Source: Pogonophryne albipinna
Taxonomy: Eukaryota; Chordata; Actinopteri; Perciformes; Artedidraconidae
Reading direction: 5' to 3'
NCBI GenBank assembly: GCA_028583405.1
Contig: CM053252.1
Location: 31,439,562-31,503,561, forward strand
Length of the DNA stretch: 64,000 bases
Both the position numbers and the translations under genes were made by a program. Shown here one piece after another: positions 10,421 to 19,823 of this stretch (position 1 is the first letter of the stretch; every line of letters starts with the position of its first letter). The notes beneath the pieces are model-generated. The model saw only the letters and a program-made list of their open reading frames with translations. It did not search any database and had not been told where the DNA came from.

Positions 10421-12326
10421 ATTATTATGTTTGTTAGTGTGATGTGCATCATGGCTTACAAACTGACTGATTAGCTTTGGTAAACCTCATGCACCACCAA
10501 GATGTTAGCTACATTTGAGATGAATTGTCATGTAATTTGGAACCAATTTTCTTGTTCACAACAGGGAAAAATTGTAATTCACTATGATGAGTCATTTATC
10601 TTTCCAGTACTTTGAATTGTGACCAAATACTATCATAGCTAATGTAATCCACAACAGCCATGGTCTCAAGGTGACGTTAGAACTACTGTAGACTCAGAGG
10701 TATATTTGTGCTGAGTCTAACATGGGACACTTGTACAAGAAAACCTTGCAGAAAAAGGTAGGCGAAGATATGTTTAGGAAAGGAATCCAACACTGTTCTT
10801 GCCTGATGCCCATTGCTTCTTACAGTATTTAGATCACCGCCCTTATAATTGTACATTATTTGTGTTGCATGTACCCTTCCATACTTACATAACCCAGGAT
10901 AACCTTGAACAAACCACCTAGATGGTTATTTTGGCATGTTTTCACAATACATAAGTAGCCTATATAAAAGCAATTAATCTACTAGGGTAAGAAAATAATT
11001 TCGCAACCCTCTTGATAACTTGAAGTTAACACAACAATACATTTTAGGACCTATATATTTAGGAACATTTTTGTCCTAAATGTCATGTAACTTCATTTAA
11101 GATTGTTTTAAGGACCAACTGAAACCCTGAAGCTTCCAAGACCTTCCTTGATGAGTCCTGTGGTGTCTCCAGTTGCTGTCATCTCAAAGCAAGGTTACTG
11201 TCTTCAAGAGAACATAGCGTATTAATTTGATGCGTGAAGACATTGGGCCTCATGCAAGAACAGAGGTGTTAAAGGTATAGTTGTGCTGAGTCTAACATGA
11301 GACATTTGTACAAGCAAACCTTGCAGAAAAAGGTCGGCAAAATATATGTTTAGGAAAGGACTCCGAAAACGTTCTTGCCTGATGCTCATTGCTTCTTACA
11401 GTATTGAGATGACCACTCTTATAATTTTACATTCTTTGTGTTGCATGTACCTTTCCATACTTACAGAACCCAGGATAACCTTGAACAAACCACCTACCGA
11501 ACCTCAAAACTTGACTCCTCATCCACTGAAGCCTACCCCACCAACACCAGAGGATCCTCGACCACAACCAGAACTTGGGTCTCCTGAATGTCCACCAATC
11601 AGAGATGAAAGCTTTCGCCCATTGACCAGCAGTTGTAAAAACGTCAGAGACGTAGTGCACCTTGATCGAAAGGCCTTAGAACTCTTCAAGAAGTCCAAGT
11701 ATGGCAACAAAAACTTGTCACACCCTGGAAAATATTCCACAAAAACTGAACGACTTTCTGCTTCTAAGGGTACCGACTCCCCAGTTCAGACTAATACTGG
11801 GGGACTGTATCGCCGTCCTGAATTTTGGTCGAAGATGTCAACTATTCCAACTCATCCCCCAAGCGTTAGCGGTCTTGAAGGCCCCAGCGACCAACTCTTC
11901 TCTGATCTATCTCTACAATTTGAACAAACTAACCTTCCCAACAAAAAACAAAATGGCAACATTTCCAAGCCGGAATGGAGGAAGAACCTGTACCAACGTA
12001 TTGCTCTCCAAGGTTTCTCTTCTCCACAGGGAGCAAGGTTGGCCGCTAAAGAGCATACGGTCAAGCCTTCCAATGCCAGACAACCTGCTACAATCATCCC
12101 ATCACTGCAGCCAGGCCAGGCAGCAGCACATCAGAGGGTGGTGCAAAAGGTTCAGATGAAAGACACCCGAGAGCCTGCATACTTTAAGGACCACTATGTG
12201 ATCCCAATGAACTCCCAGCAGAGCTTCTTCACTTCCAATCTCAGCGGGAAGACTCAGTACGGAAGGCTGCAGTTCGACTGGTTGAGTGGACATGATGAGG
12301 AAAAGCTGCTGTGTGGTTGTGGTTAA
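9114..12326 (+). CDS. Unidentified 560-residue charged, proline-rich protein
   Basis: Five coding exons, 9114-9616 (exon from 9067), 9696-9832, 10049-10150, 11113-11193 and 11467-12326, join in frame to 1,683 nt. A non-coding first exon ending at 8741 (donor GTGAGT) precedes them. The start chosen is ATG 9114, the first in-frame ATG after the acceptor AG at 9065-9066. The N-terminus contains WPIAPDGYIPNSVIRSW; then comes an acidic run and a Lys/Glu-rich stretch (about residues 80-140, possibly helical), a Pro-rich middle (PHPLKPTPPTPEDP) and a basic/polar C-terminus ending LLCGCG. No signal peptide or membrane segment is visible, so it is probably cytoplasmic or nuclear. Exons 10049 and 11113 are tandem duplicates. 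I do not recognise the family. In mammals UBASH3B is followed by CRTAM and JHY, so a jhy-like identity is conceivable from synteny only. Intact frame and splice sites argue for a real gene. Confidence 0.75.
9866..11490 (+). repeat. Intragenic tandem duplication carrying an exon
   Basis: Sequence from 9866 (TAGATGGTTATTTTGGCATG) recurs from about 10919, directly joined to the end of the first unit. Unit 1 is about 1.05 kb; unit 2 runs into the last exon and has lost roughly 0.45 kb in its middle. The duplicated parts include exon 10049-10150, copied as 11113-11193, and the start of the last exon (real copy 11467, relic near 10893). The exon copies differ by point changes and a 21-nt deletion that keeps frame. 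Confidence 0.85.
10380..10420. repeat. (TTG)n microsatellite
   Basis: About 14 TTG units lie in the intron between the two duplicated exons; unit 2 of the duplication has lost this part. Confidence 0.95.
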
Positions 12327-12361
12327 CGAGAAAGATACTGCTCAACTCGTACCATCTTAAC

Positions 12362-12367
12362 AATAAA
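12362..12367 (+). terminator. Polyadenylation signal of the 560-aa gene
   Basis: AATAAA stands 36 bases after the stop codon and is followed by a second overlapping ATAAAA and a T/G-rich stretch. Confidence 0.6.
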
Positions 12368-12380
12368 ATAAAATGTTGCA

Positions 12381-12980
12381 TCATGTTTTCTACATGTTGT
12401 AAGTGTAGTTTCAAACTATGATGGCGATGCTGGTTTGGATGTTCCTTCACTTTGGTCCCGACTCAAATCTTACTCATTACACATTTTAATTGATTGGCAT
12501 GACATTTTATACAGACATTCATGGTCCCAGGAATGTATTTACAGATAATATGACTTGTCCTTTAGTGCCAACTGCAGGTCACATCACTCACATGTCCATT
12601 TGTCATCAAGTTCCTAGACATTCCTAGAAATTATGATACATTAGGGGATCCCGTTCACCTAGCTGCTAGCACCATCCAGAAGCTTGACATTTTTTAATTG
12701 ATGTCTCAAAAACTAAAAGATCTATTTCTGTACAATTTTGAAGACATTCATGCTTCCTAATGTAGATGATGGATCCCTTATGACTTCGGTAATCTCTGAT
12801 TTTCCTTTACCAACACGGGCATTTTGACTTTTGCCTCGATAAATATCAGGTGATTTGGATTAAGTTACATGTATTCCTACCCCCCCGATGAGGGAATTGT
12901 TCTTTTTAAATTCACAGTAGACTGAAGTCTTCAGTATATAGGTAAGAAAGGAAAGTAATGTAAATCATCAGCAACACAAG
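12381..12980. other. Intergenic, nothing recognised
   Basis: No coding frame, RNA gene or repeat end is recognised up to the target duplication of the outer hAT element at 12973. Confidence 0.4.
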
Positions 12981-14339
12981 CAGGGGCGGCGGGTGCTGTA
13001 GGCTAGGGAAGGCTAAGCCTTCCCAAATATTTGTGTCACTGCATCCCAGTGGCGAGCCGTGACTTTTATACCTAGGCCCACTGACCCCCCCTTCCCTCGA
13101 AAAAAAAGAAGAGTTATTACGTCACACCGTATACTTCAGCGGAATATCAAAACAGCGGCCCGGGGTGCAAAACGCATCAATGACAGCGACCCTCTACCAC
13201 ACAGAACAACACCATTTATATAAACGCCTATCACGACAGGGCACCCACAGCCAAGTAACAATTACAAATGAATTAAGTCGGCACGGCGGCCCACATTCAA
13301 AATGACTTAGGCCTACCTTTGATGATCAAATCACTTAAACACAAAGTCCTTCCTCCTGTCCTTTTGGATGAAGCACTTGATGGCGGGTCATGCAGCTGAT
13401 CCTTTGCCACTCCAGTTTATCATTGTAACTCAATCTTGAAAATGACTCCGCTAATAATTTCGCAACGATGTCATCACTATCACTGAAGTGAGCCATCATG
13501 AACGAACTTATGCTAATCATAAATCTATCGATTAGATTTATGATTCGAAAATAATAAAAGTAGGGTCGACATGTGGATATTATCCGGCTGAACAAAACGT
13601 GCATTTATCTCACAGGTTCGTTTTCCACAGACCTTATTTCCAGCTATTTTCCAAAATCCTATGGAGAAATCCCATTGCTCTTTTGTCGAGGGAATCCGAG
13701 CGCAGCTTACTTCCGGGTTTTAGGACGCGTCACTGCACCACTTGCATAGACCTCACAGCGGGCGGAACTTGTCATAAGGTCCGCGAAAAATAAAGCCCGC
13801 CCATTTAGAGGGAAGATATGATTGGTCAATTGTACTGTCATTTGACATTACTCTCTCGTTGAGTTACTATAGCTGGCCCTCTGTGAATGTAGAGAGGGAC
13901 CAACAAGCTCTCCCGTCTTCACATAACTCTCAGAGACGGCATTTAACCCTTCACATTCCAACAGAAACTGAACAGGCAGATTCGAAGGATTTATTTATTT
14001 GGAAACATTATTTTAAATACAATTAAATCAAGTTATTTTCTTGTTTAATTAGACTTCTCTGTTTCATTTATTCTACTCTGTATAATTGTTCTGTAGTTAT
14101 TGTAGCTAAAACGGCGCTTTTGAGAGATTTTAAATCTCAGATCTGCTCAAAAGGAACCTGTTACACAGGTCTCAGTGGGGTACTCAACCCTGCATTACAA
14201 TATAGGCAGGGACACTCTGCTGTCGCCCATCAGCTGTAGAGAGTTAACTAATTAGAGGGGCATGGCCCCACAGCTGTGAGAACTCAGCAATCAGGCGTCC
14301 ATTTTAGGTAGCTCTTTCCTGGAGCGTCAGACAGACGAA

Positions 14340-14445
14340 GACTGACAAAGACATTGGAGTCCTGCGGGAGTCAAAGACTGACAAAGACATTGGAGTCCTG
14401 CGGGAGTCAAAGACTGACAAAGACATTGGAGTCCTGCGGGAGTTA
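14340..14445 (+). repeat. 36-bp unit repeated three times in LINE 5' leader
   Basis: The unit begins GACTGACAAAGACATTGGAG and continues TCCTGCGGGAGTCAAA. It occurs three times back to back with almost no divergence, 54-160 bp before the first ATG of the frame. Confidence 0.9.
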
Positions 14446-14498
14446 CGAGGGTGGCAAAGAGGAGGCAAATCCTCCTCTGATTGAGCTAATTACCGCTG

Positions 14499-17477
14499 GT
14501 GTTTTATTTTATTTTCTTTAGTTTTCTAGCCCCTCATGCTATAATCATGTGTATTTTCTCCATTCCTGTTCACGTGTCTTCTCGCAATCATCGCTGGCCC
14601 CGTGTATCTCCTAATCGCTATAACCGGCCTGCCCTCGTCTATCCCACATGCTCCACTGAGATCCAACATCTAGTTTCAGGCGGCCTGTGGAACTGCCAGT
14701 CAGCTGTTCCTAAGGCTGACTTCATCTCTGGCTACGCTTTCCTGCAGTCTCTGAATTTCCTTGCTCTCACTGAGACCTGGATTACTCCATTCAACACATC
14801 CACCCCAGCAGCTCTCTCCACAGCATATTCCTTCTCCCATACACCCAGACCCACTGGCAGAGGAGGTGGCACAGGTCTCCTGCTCTCTCCCAAATGGAGC
14901 TTTTCCCTCTTCAAGCTACCTAACTTCACTCCTTCCACCTTTGAATTCCATGCCGTCACAGTAACCCATCCTATACAATTAACCATTGTTGTTCTCTACC
15001 GTCCACCAGGCGCCTTGGGAGACTTCTTGGAGGAATTAGATAATCTCCTCTCACACATCCCTGAAACTGGCCCTCCCGCTGTACTTCTCGGAGACTTCAA
15101 CCCCCAGTCAGGGAAGATAGACGAACTAACATCTCTGTTAACCGCCTTTGCTTTCTCACTGTCTCCATCCCCACCAACTCATAAAGCTGGCAATGTCCTT
15201 GATCTCATATTCTCCATGCACTGCACTACTTCTAACCTCTCTGTAAACCCGCTCCACACATCCGATCACTTCTTCATTTCATTCTCTCTACCCCTTTCCA
15301 AACATAACAAACTAATCTCTTCTCATCCTGCACCTGTCCGCCGTAACCTTCGTTCCCTCTCCCCCTCTACCTTTGCCTCATCGGTTCTCTCAGCCCTCCC
15401 TTCCTCTGACTCGTTCCAGCTCCTGCCTCCAAACTCTGCTGCAGAAACTCTCCTCTGTACTCTCTCATCCTCTCTGGACTCTCTCTGTCCTCTCACATCT
15501 CGGCAGGCTCGTCAGTCCCCTCCTGCTCCCTGGCTAAATGACGCACTGCGTGCTAATAGAACCGTCCTTAGGGCAGCAGAGCGGAAACGGTGGAAATCCA
15601 AACACCGTGACAACCTCCTAACCTATCAGGCTCTCCTCTCCTCTTTCTCTGCTTCGATCTCTCAGGCAAAAAGCACTTTCTTTCAAGATAAGATCCAATC
15701 TTCCTATTCCAATCCCAAAAAACTATTTTCCATCTTCTCCACCCTCTTGGACTCCCCCAAAGCCCCTCCCCCCTCCTCACTTCTGTCAAGCGAATTTGCT
15801 AACCACTTTGAAAAAAAGGTTGATGATATTCGATCTTCTTTTTCTGACTCACCTTTACTCACCGCTGGGTCACCAGACCCTCCTTCCACCCACACACTAA
15901 CCTCCTTTTCCCCTCTCTCTCCAAGTGAGGTTCTTACCCTCATTACCTCTGCCCGTCCTACCACCTGTCCTCTGGACCCTATCCCTTCAAACCTCCTTCA
16001 GACTATCGCTCCTGATATTCTACCGTTTCTCACCCATTTCATCAACACTTCTCTAACTTCTGGTCACTTTCCAAATAGTCTTAAGGAGGCAAGAGTAAAC
16101 CCTCTCCTAAAGAAACCCACTCTCAACCCGTCTGATGTTATAAACTACAGGCCTGTCTCTCTCCTCCCGTTCCTGTCTAAAACACTTGAACGCGCTGTCT
16201 TTAAACAACTCTCCTGTTATCTCCATCAGAACAACCTTCTGGATCCGCACCAGTCTGGTTTCAAGGCAGGTCACTCCACAGAAACTGCTCTCATTGCTGT
16301 CACTGAGGAACTGCACACTGCCAAAGCAGCATCCCTCTCCACTGTCATCATCCTGTTGGACCTGTCTGCTGCATTCGACACGGTGAACCATCAGATCCTC
16401 CTTCGCACTCTCCAAGAACTTGGAGTTTCAGGCTCTGCATTTTCCCTCCTCACCTCATACCTCAAAGACCGTACCTACAGGGTAACTTGGAGAGGGTCCG
16501 AGTCCGACCCTTGTCAATTAACTACAGGGGTCCCTCAGGGCTCTGTTCTTGGTCCCCTCCTCTTCTCCCTGTACACAAACTCGCTCGGATCAGTCATTAG
16601 CCCGCATGGTTTTTCATACCACTGCTACGCTGACGACACCCAATTAATTCTGTCCTTTCCCCGCTCAGAGACCCAGGTCGTCGCACGCATCTCTGCTTGT
16701 CTAGCTGACATCTCTCAGTGGATGTCTGCTCATCACCTCAAGCTCAACCTTGACAAGACTGAACTGCTTTTCCTTCCGGGAAAAGATTGTCCCACTCTTG
16801 ACCTGACGATCAACATCGGCACCTCTGTTGTTTCCCCGACTCAGACTGCAAGGAATCTGGGTGTGACCCTAGATAACAACCTGTCCTTCACTGCAAACAT
16901 CGCTGCTACAACCCGTTGCTGCAGATTCACGCTTTACAACATCAGGAAGATACGTCCCCAGCTGACCCAGAAAGCCACGCAGGTTCTGGTCCAGGCTCTC
17001 GTCACCTCACGCCTAGACTACTGCAACTCCCTCCTGGCTGGTCTACCCGCATGTGCCATCCGACCTCTGCAGCTCATTCAGAATGCAGCGGCTCGTCTGG
17101 TCTTCAACCTTCCTAAATTTTCCCACACCGCTCCGCTCCTCCGCTCCCTTCACTGGCTTCCGGTAACTGCTAGAATCCACTTCAAGACAATGGTACTTGC
17201 GTACCATGCTGCGAATGGATCTGGCCCTTCCTACATCCAGGACATGGTTAAACTGTACACCCCAGCGCGTGCACTACGCTCTGCATCAGCCAAACGACTC
17301 GCTGCACCCTCGCTGCGAGGGGGACCCAAGTTCCCATCAGCAAAAACACGTGGGTTTGCTATCCTGGCTCCAAAATGGTGGAATGAGCTCCCCATTGAAA
17401 TCAGGACAGCAGAAAGCTTACACACCTTCCGGCGCAGACTGAAAACTCATCTCTTTCGACTCCACTTCGAGCGATAG
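14499..17477 (+). CDS. LINE ORF2: apurinic endonuclease-reverse transcriptase
   Basis: This is an uninterrupted 992-codon frame. The N-terminal half is an APE-type endonuclease that nicks target DNA: TETW at residues 91-94, YRPP at 167-170, GDFN at 198-201 and SDH at 255-257. The reverse transcriptase follows: NYRPVSLLP near 549, the LDLSAAFDT motif near 621, TGVPQGSVLGPLLF near 678, and catalytic YADD at 710-713. The C-terminus ends in RRLKTHLFRLHFER, usual for L2/CR1-clade elements. The first ATG chosen may not be the true start; the endonuclease could begin further in. No separate ORF1 is visible upstream. All catalytic motifs are present and there is no stop, so the copy is young or has been active recently. 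Confidence 0.9.
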   Translation: MFYFIFFSFLAPHAIIMCIFSIPVHVSSRNHRWPRVSPNRYNRPALVYPTCSTEIQHLVSGGLWNCQSAVPKADFISGYAFLQSLNFLALTETWITPFNTSTPAALSTAYSFSHTPRPTGRGGGTGLLLSPKWSFSLFKLPNFTPSTFEFHAVTVTHPIQLTIVVLYRPPGALGDFLEELDNLLSHIPETGPPAVLLGDFNPQSGKIDELTSLLTAFAFSLSPSPPTHKAGNVLDLIFSMHCTTSNLSVNPLHTSDHFFISFSLPLSKHNKLISSHPAPVRRNLRSLSPSTFASSVLSALPSSDSFQLLPPNSAAETLLCTLSSSLDSLCPLTSRQARQSPPAPWLNDALRANRTVLRAAERKRWKSKHRDNLLTYQALLSSFSASISQAKSTFFQDKIQSSYSNPKKLFSIFSTLLDSPKAPPPSSLLSSEFANHFEKKVDDIRSSFSDSPLLTAGSPDPPSTHTLTSFSPLSPSEVLTLITSARPTTCPLDPIPSNLLQTIAPDILPFLTHFINTSLTSGHFPNSLKEARVNPLLKKPTLNPSDVINYRPVSLLPFLSKTLERAVFKQLSCYLHQNNLLDPHQSGFKAGHSTETALIAVTEELHTAKAASLSTVIILLDLSAAFDTVNHQILLRTLQELGVSGSAFSLLTSYLKDRTYRVTWRGSESDPCQLTTGVPQGSVLGPLLFSLYTNSLGSVISPHGFSYHCYADDTQLILSFPRSETQVVARISACLADISQWMSAHHLKLNLDKTELLFLPGKDCPTLDLTINIGTSVVSPTQTARNLGVTLDNNLSFTANIAATTRCCRFTLYNIRKIRPQLTQKATQVLVQALVTSRLDYCNSLLAGLPACAIRPLQLIQNAAARLVFNLPKFSHTAPLLRSLHWLPVTARIHFKTMVLAYHAANGSGPSYIQDMVKLYTPARALRSASAKRLAAPSLRGGPKFPSAKTRGFAILAPKWWNELPIEIRTAESLHTFRRRLKTHLFRLHFER

Positions 17478-19340
17478 AATTACTAACAATGAACTGCTAA
17501 CAGAGCACTTATATACTAATAAAGGACTGGCTTATCTATAGCCAGTTGAGTAGCACTTGACATTTTTGGCTCTATGAAACCTGATGTACTTATATGATTC
17601 TGTTTTCTTCAAGGTTGTGTCTTCCTGGTCGATTGTACTTATTGTAAGTCGCTTTGGATAAAAGCGTCAGCCAAATGCGATGTAATGGTAAAACTAATGA
17701 AAAATGTAACAACAAAAAAATATAAAGAATAATATTTTAAAAAAAAAGTTTTTTTTTTAATGTTTTCAAATATTATTTTTTAGAATATCTTAGGCCCTCA
17801 CAGAGGGCCTAGAGGGCCCTGACGGCTCACCACTGCTGCATACTGGTAAAATACAAATATAATGTATAATGTCTGTGTCTTTGACATTAGCGCTGCTAGC
17901 CACCTGTGCCCTGTACTACGAAGCCAGTTCAACATACCCTGGATATGTTTCAGTAACAAACAAACTAACAACAAACTAACAAACGAGATCTCGCTAAGCG
18001 GTCCTACGACGCTGGTTATCAACTCGGTAAATCAAGCCAGGGTTTCTCTCACCAGCTGAGAGCGCGTTCACGTGAAAGGGGCGGGGTTAGCTACATTTGA
18101 CCAATCACAAACAGGGACAAGTGTACTGACAGCGCAGCGTCATACTTCATTAATGAAAAGTAAACTAATATACAAATATGAGCTTTAAACATCCATGACT
18201 TAAACATATAATCCAGGATACAAGCCACAGAGTTGCACCTGCAAGGTGAATACAGAACAACTGGTTAAAAAATAACTAGGCCTACAGAGTGTTTGAAAGC
18301 GTATAGTTTTATGATATCACTGCCCCATCTAAGACACGAGTGGATCTGACTTTAATTACATTTGACTCGAGTGTTTCGTCAACATAATGTGTTGCTTAAA
18401 ATAATACTTCTGCATACAGTATGTGACACTGTAAGTGTGGCACGGCCAGATACGGCTGGAGAAGCTGACTCCGATAAGGAAATATATTATGATATTATAT
18501 GATCGATGATCTGATTGATGATGTAATATGAATGATAAGTGCGACACGTCGGCGTCTTCTCTGCATCAGAGTCCTGCACGGGTCTGATTTTCAAGACCCG
18601 CTCCCGCGAAGTGCAATACCGAACCCGCCCCGCTACCCGCACATATTGCCAATTAGTTCCGCAACCCGACCCGACCCGTCGGCACAAGATCCGCAACCCG
18701 ACCCGAACTCGCATATATATGAGCAGTGAAAACGTGCAATTATTAACACACGCAGTTGCATATTTGTCTCAAAAAGCGTGGGATGTTGGTTATTTTCTCC
18801 ATCTAGGATGACACCAAAAGCCTCCCAGACGTTGGATTTCGCTCTTGAGGAAGTGTTATTGAAAATGCTGTATTCTCCGCTAGAGAGCTTCACCTCAGCC
18901 ATTTCGAATGTGGCGCGCTCAGAAGCAGATTGATGCGCTGCAGAGGTTATGATTATGCGCGGTCCCGCGGGGGAGAGGTCTGAGGATTTAAACATTAAAC
19001 TAAATTATCATTATTTTAATATATTTATTATGCAACACCCGCGACCCGACCCGCATCATCTTTGTTTTACCCAGAACCGAACCCGGAAAAAAGCGTTTGA
19101 AAAAATACCACCCACGCATCACCTTTTTTGCGGGTCACCCGTCGGGTACTGCATACGGCAGTTTAAACTGTATTTCCTTTATCCTGTAATATGACTTGAG
19201 AGATTTAAACTCCGCACACTGAGTTGATCTCTTTTCTATAGACGCCGGAGGCGGGCAGCGTCAGGTAAAAAAAGTTATTTAGCCTTCCCAAACCTGAGCC
19301 TCACGCGCCGCCTATGAACACAAGTCTGAGCTCTCCACAC

Positions 19341-19823
19341 TTAAAGGGGACCTATCATGCAAAATGCACTTTTGTACGTCTTTTATACATGAATATGTGT
19401 CCCCGGTGTGTCAGGGAACTCACCAAGTGTCAGAAAACACAACCCTCTCTTTTCCTCCATACCCAAATCTAAAAATGGGGCTCTAACAGAGCTGATTATT
19501 ATTTGAATTTTTCTGACGTCAGAAAAGGGGTGCTCCGCCTATATGGGCAACTCTCCACCTATCAGGGGAATGAGAGACTGCTCAAAAGCGCTGGAGATGC
19601 TGTAGTACATATGCCAGGCCTGTAAGTGGCGCTGTAGTCTGCCACAAAAGCAGAATCAGCCCTTACAAAAACAGGGCCGGAAAAAAGCAAATAGAGCGAA
19701 ATGAGGCATGGCTAAAATGCATGATCGGTTTGGTATTTTGAAAAAAAAACTTCACAGACATGTTTTGTATAGGTATGGCCCTACAATATATGTTTCAAAT
19801 ATAGCATGATAGGTCCACTTTAA
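19341..19823. mobile_element. TTAA-flanked MITE (piggyBac-like), family B
   Basis: TTAA at 19341 is followed by AGGGGACCTATCATGC; the right end reads GCATGATAGGTCCACT and then TTAA 19820-19823. These inverted repeats differ at one of 16 bases. The element is 483 bp and non-coding. A fragment of its left half recurs at about 39253-39310. Confidence 0.85.

Larger units (their letters stand above)
14200..17690 (+). mobile_element. L2-type non-LTR retrotransposon, apparently near full length
   Basis: The element has a GC-richer 5' leader with a triplicated 36-bp unit, one long endonuclease/reverse-transcriptase frame (14499-17477), and a 3' tail. The tail, around 17643-17690, reads GTAAGTCGCTTTGGATAAAA and then GCGTCAGCCAAATGCGATGT, ending in a TGTAATGG-like stretch as in fish L2 elements. 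The 5' limit is uncertain by some tens of bases and no clear target duplication was found. Confidence 0.8.
13047..17835. mobile_element. Inner hAT transposon, host of the LINE
   Basis: The left end is CAGTGGCGAGCCGTGA and the right end reads GACGGCTCACCACTG, its imperfect reverse complement. The flanks are CTGCATCC (13039-13046) and CTGCATAC (17836-17843), an 8-bp duplication with one difference. On the minus strand near 13430-13500 a short frame contains FSRLSYNDKLE, loosely like the start of hAT transposases of the TTF-finger type; this is tentative. The LINE at about 14200-17690 sits inside it. Confidence 0.8.
12981..19316. mobile_element. Outer hAT transposon of a nested stack
   Basis: The left end CAGGGGCGGCGGG and the right end CGCCGCCTATG (reverse complement CATAGGCGGCG) share inverted repeats that run into GGGAAGGCTAA on both sides. 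The flanks carry an exact 8-bp duplication, AACACAAG, at 12973-12980 and 19317-19324. The span is 6,336 bp, but 13039-17835 is a later insertion, so the element itself is about 1.5 kb and non-autonomous. Its 18560-19150 part is rich in ACCCGACCCG motifs and may be a further insertion. Confidence 0.88.

Noticed and set aside
11701..12159. 152-codon plus-strand frame in another phase
   Set aside because: It overlaps the spliced last exon of the 560-residue gene and lacks splice support.
18560..19150. A separate hAT element with ACCCGACCCG-rich ends
   Set aside because: Possible ends share only part of a target duplication (CTGCATCA against CTGCATAC), so it was not called separately.
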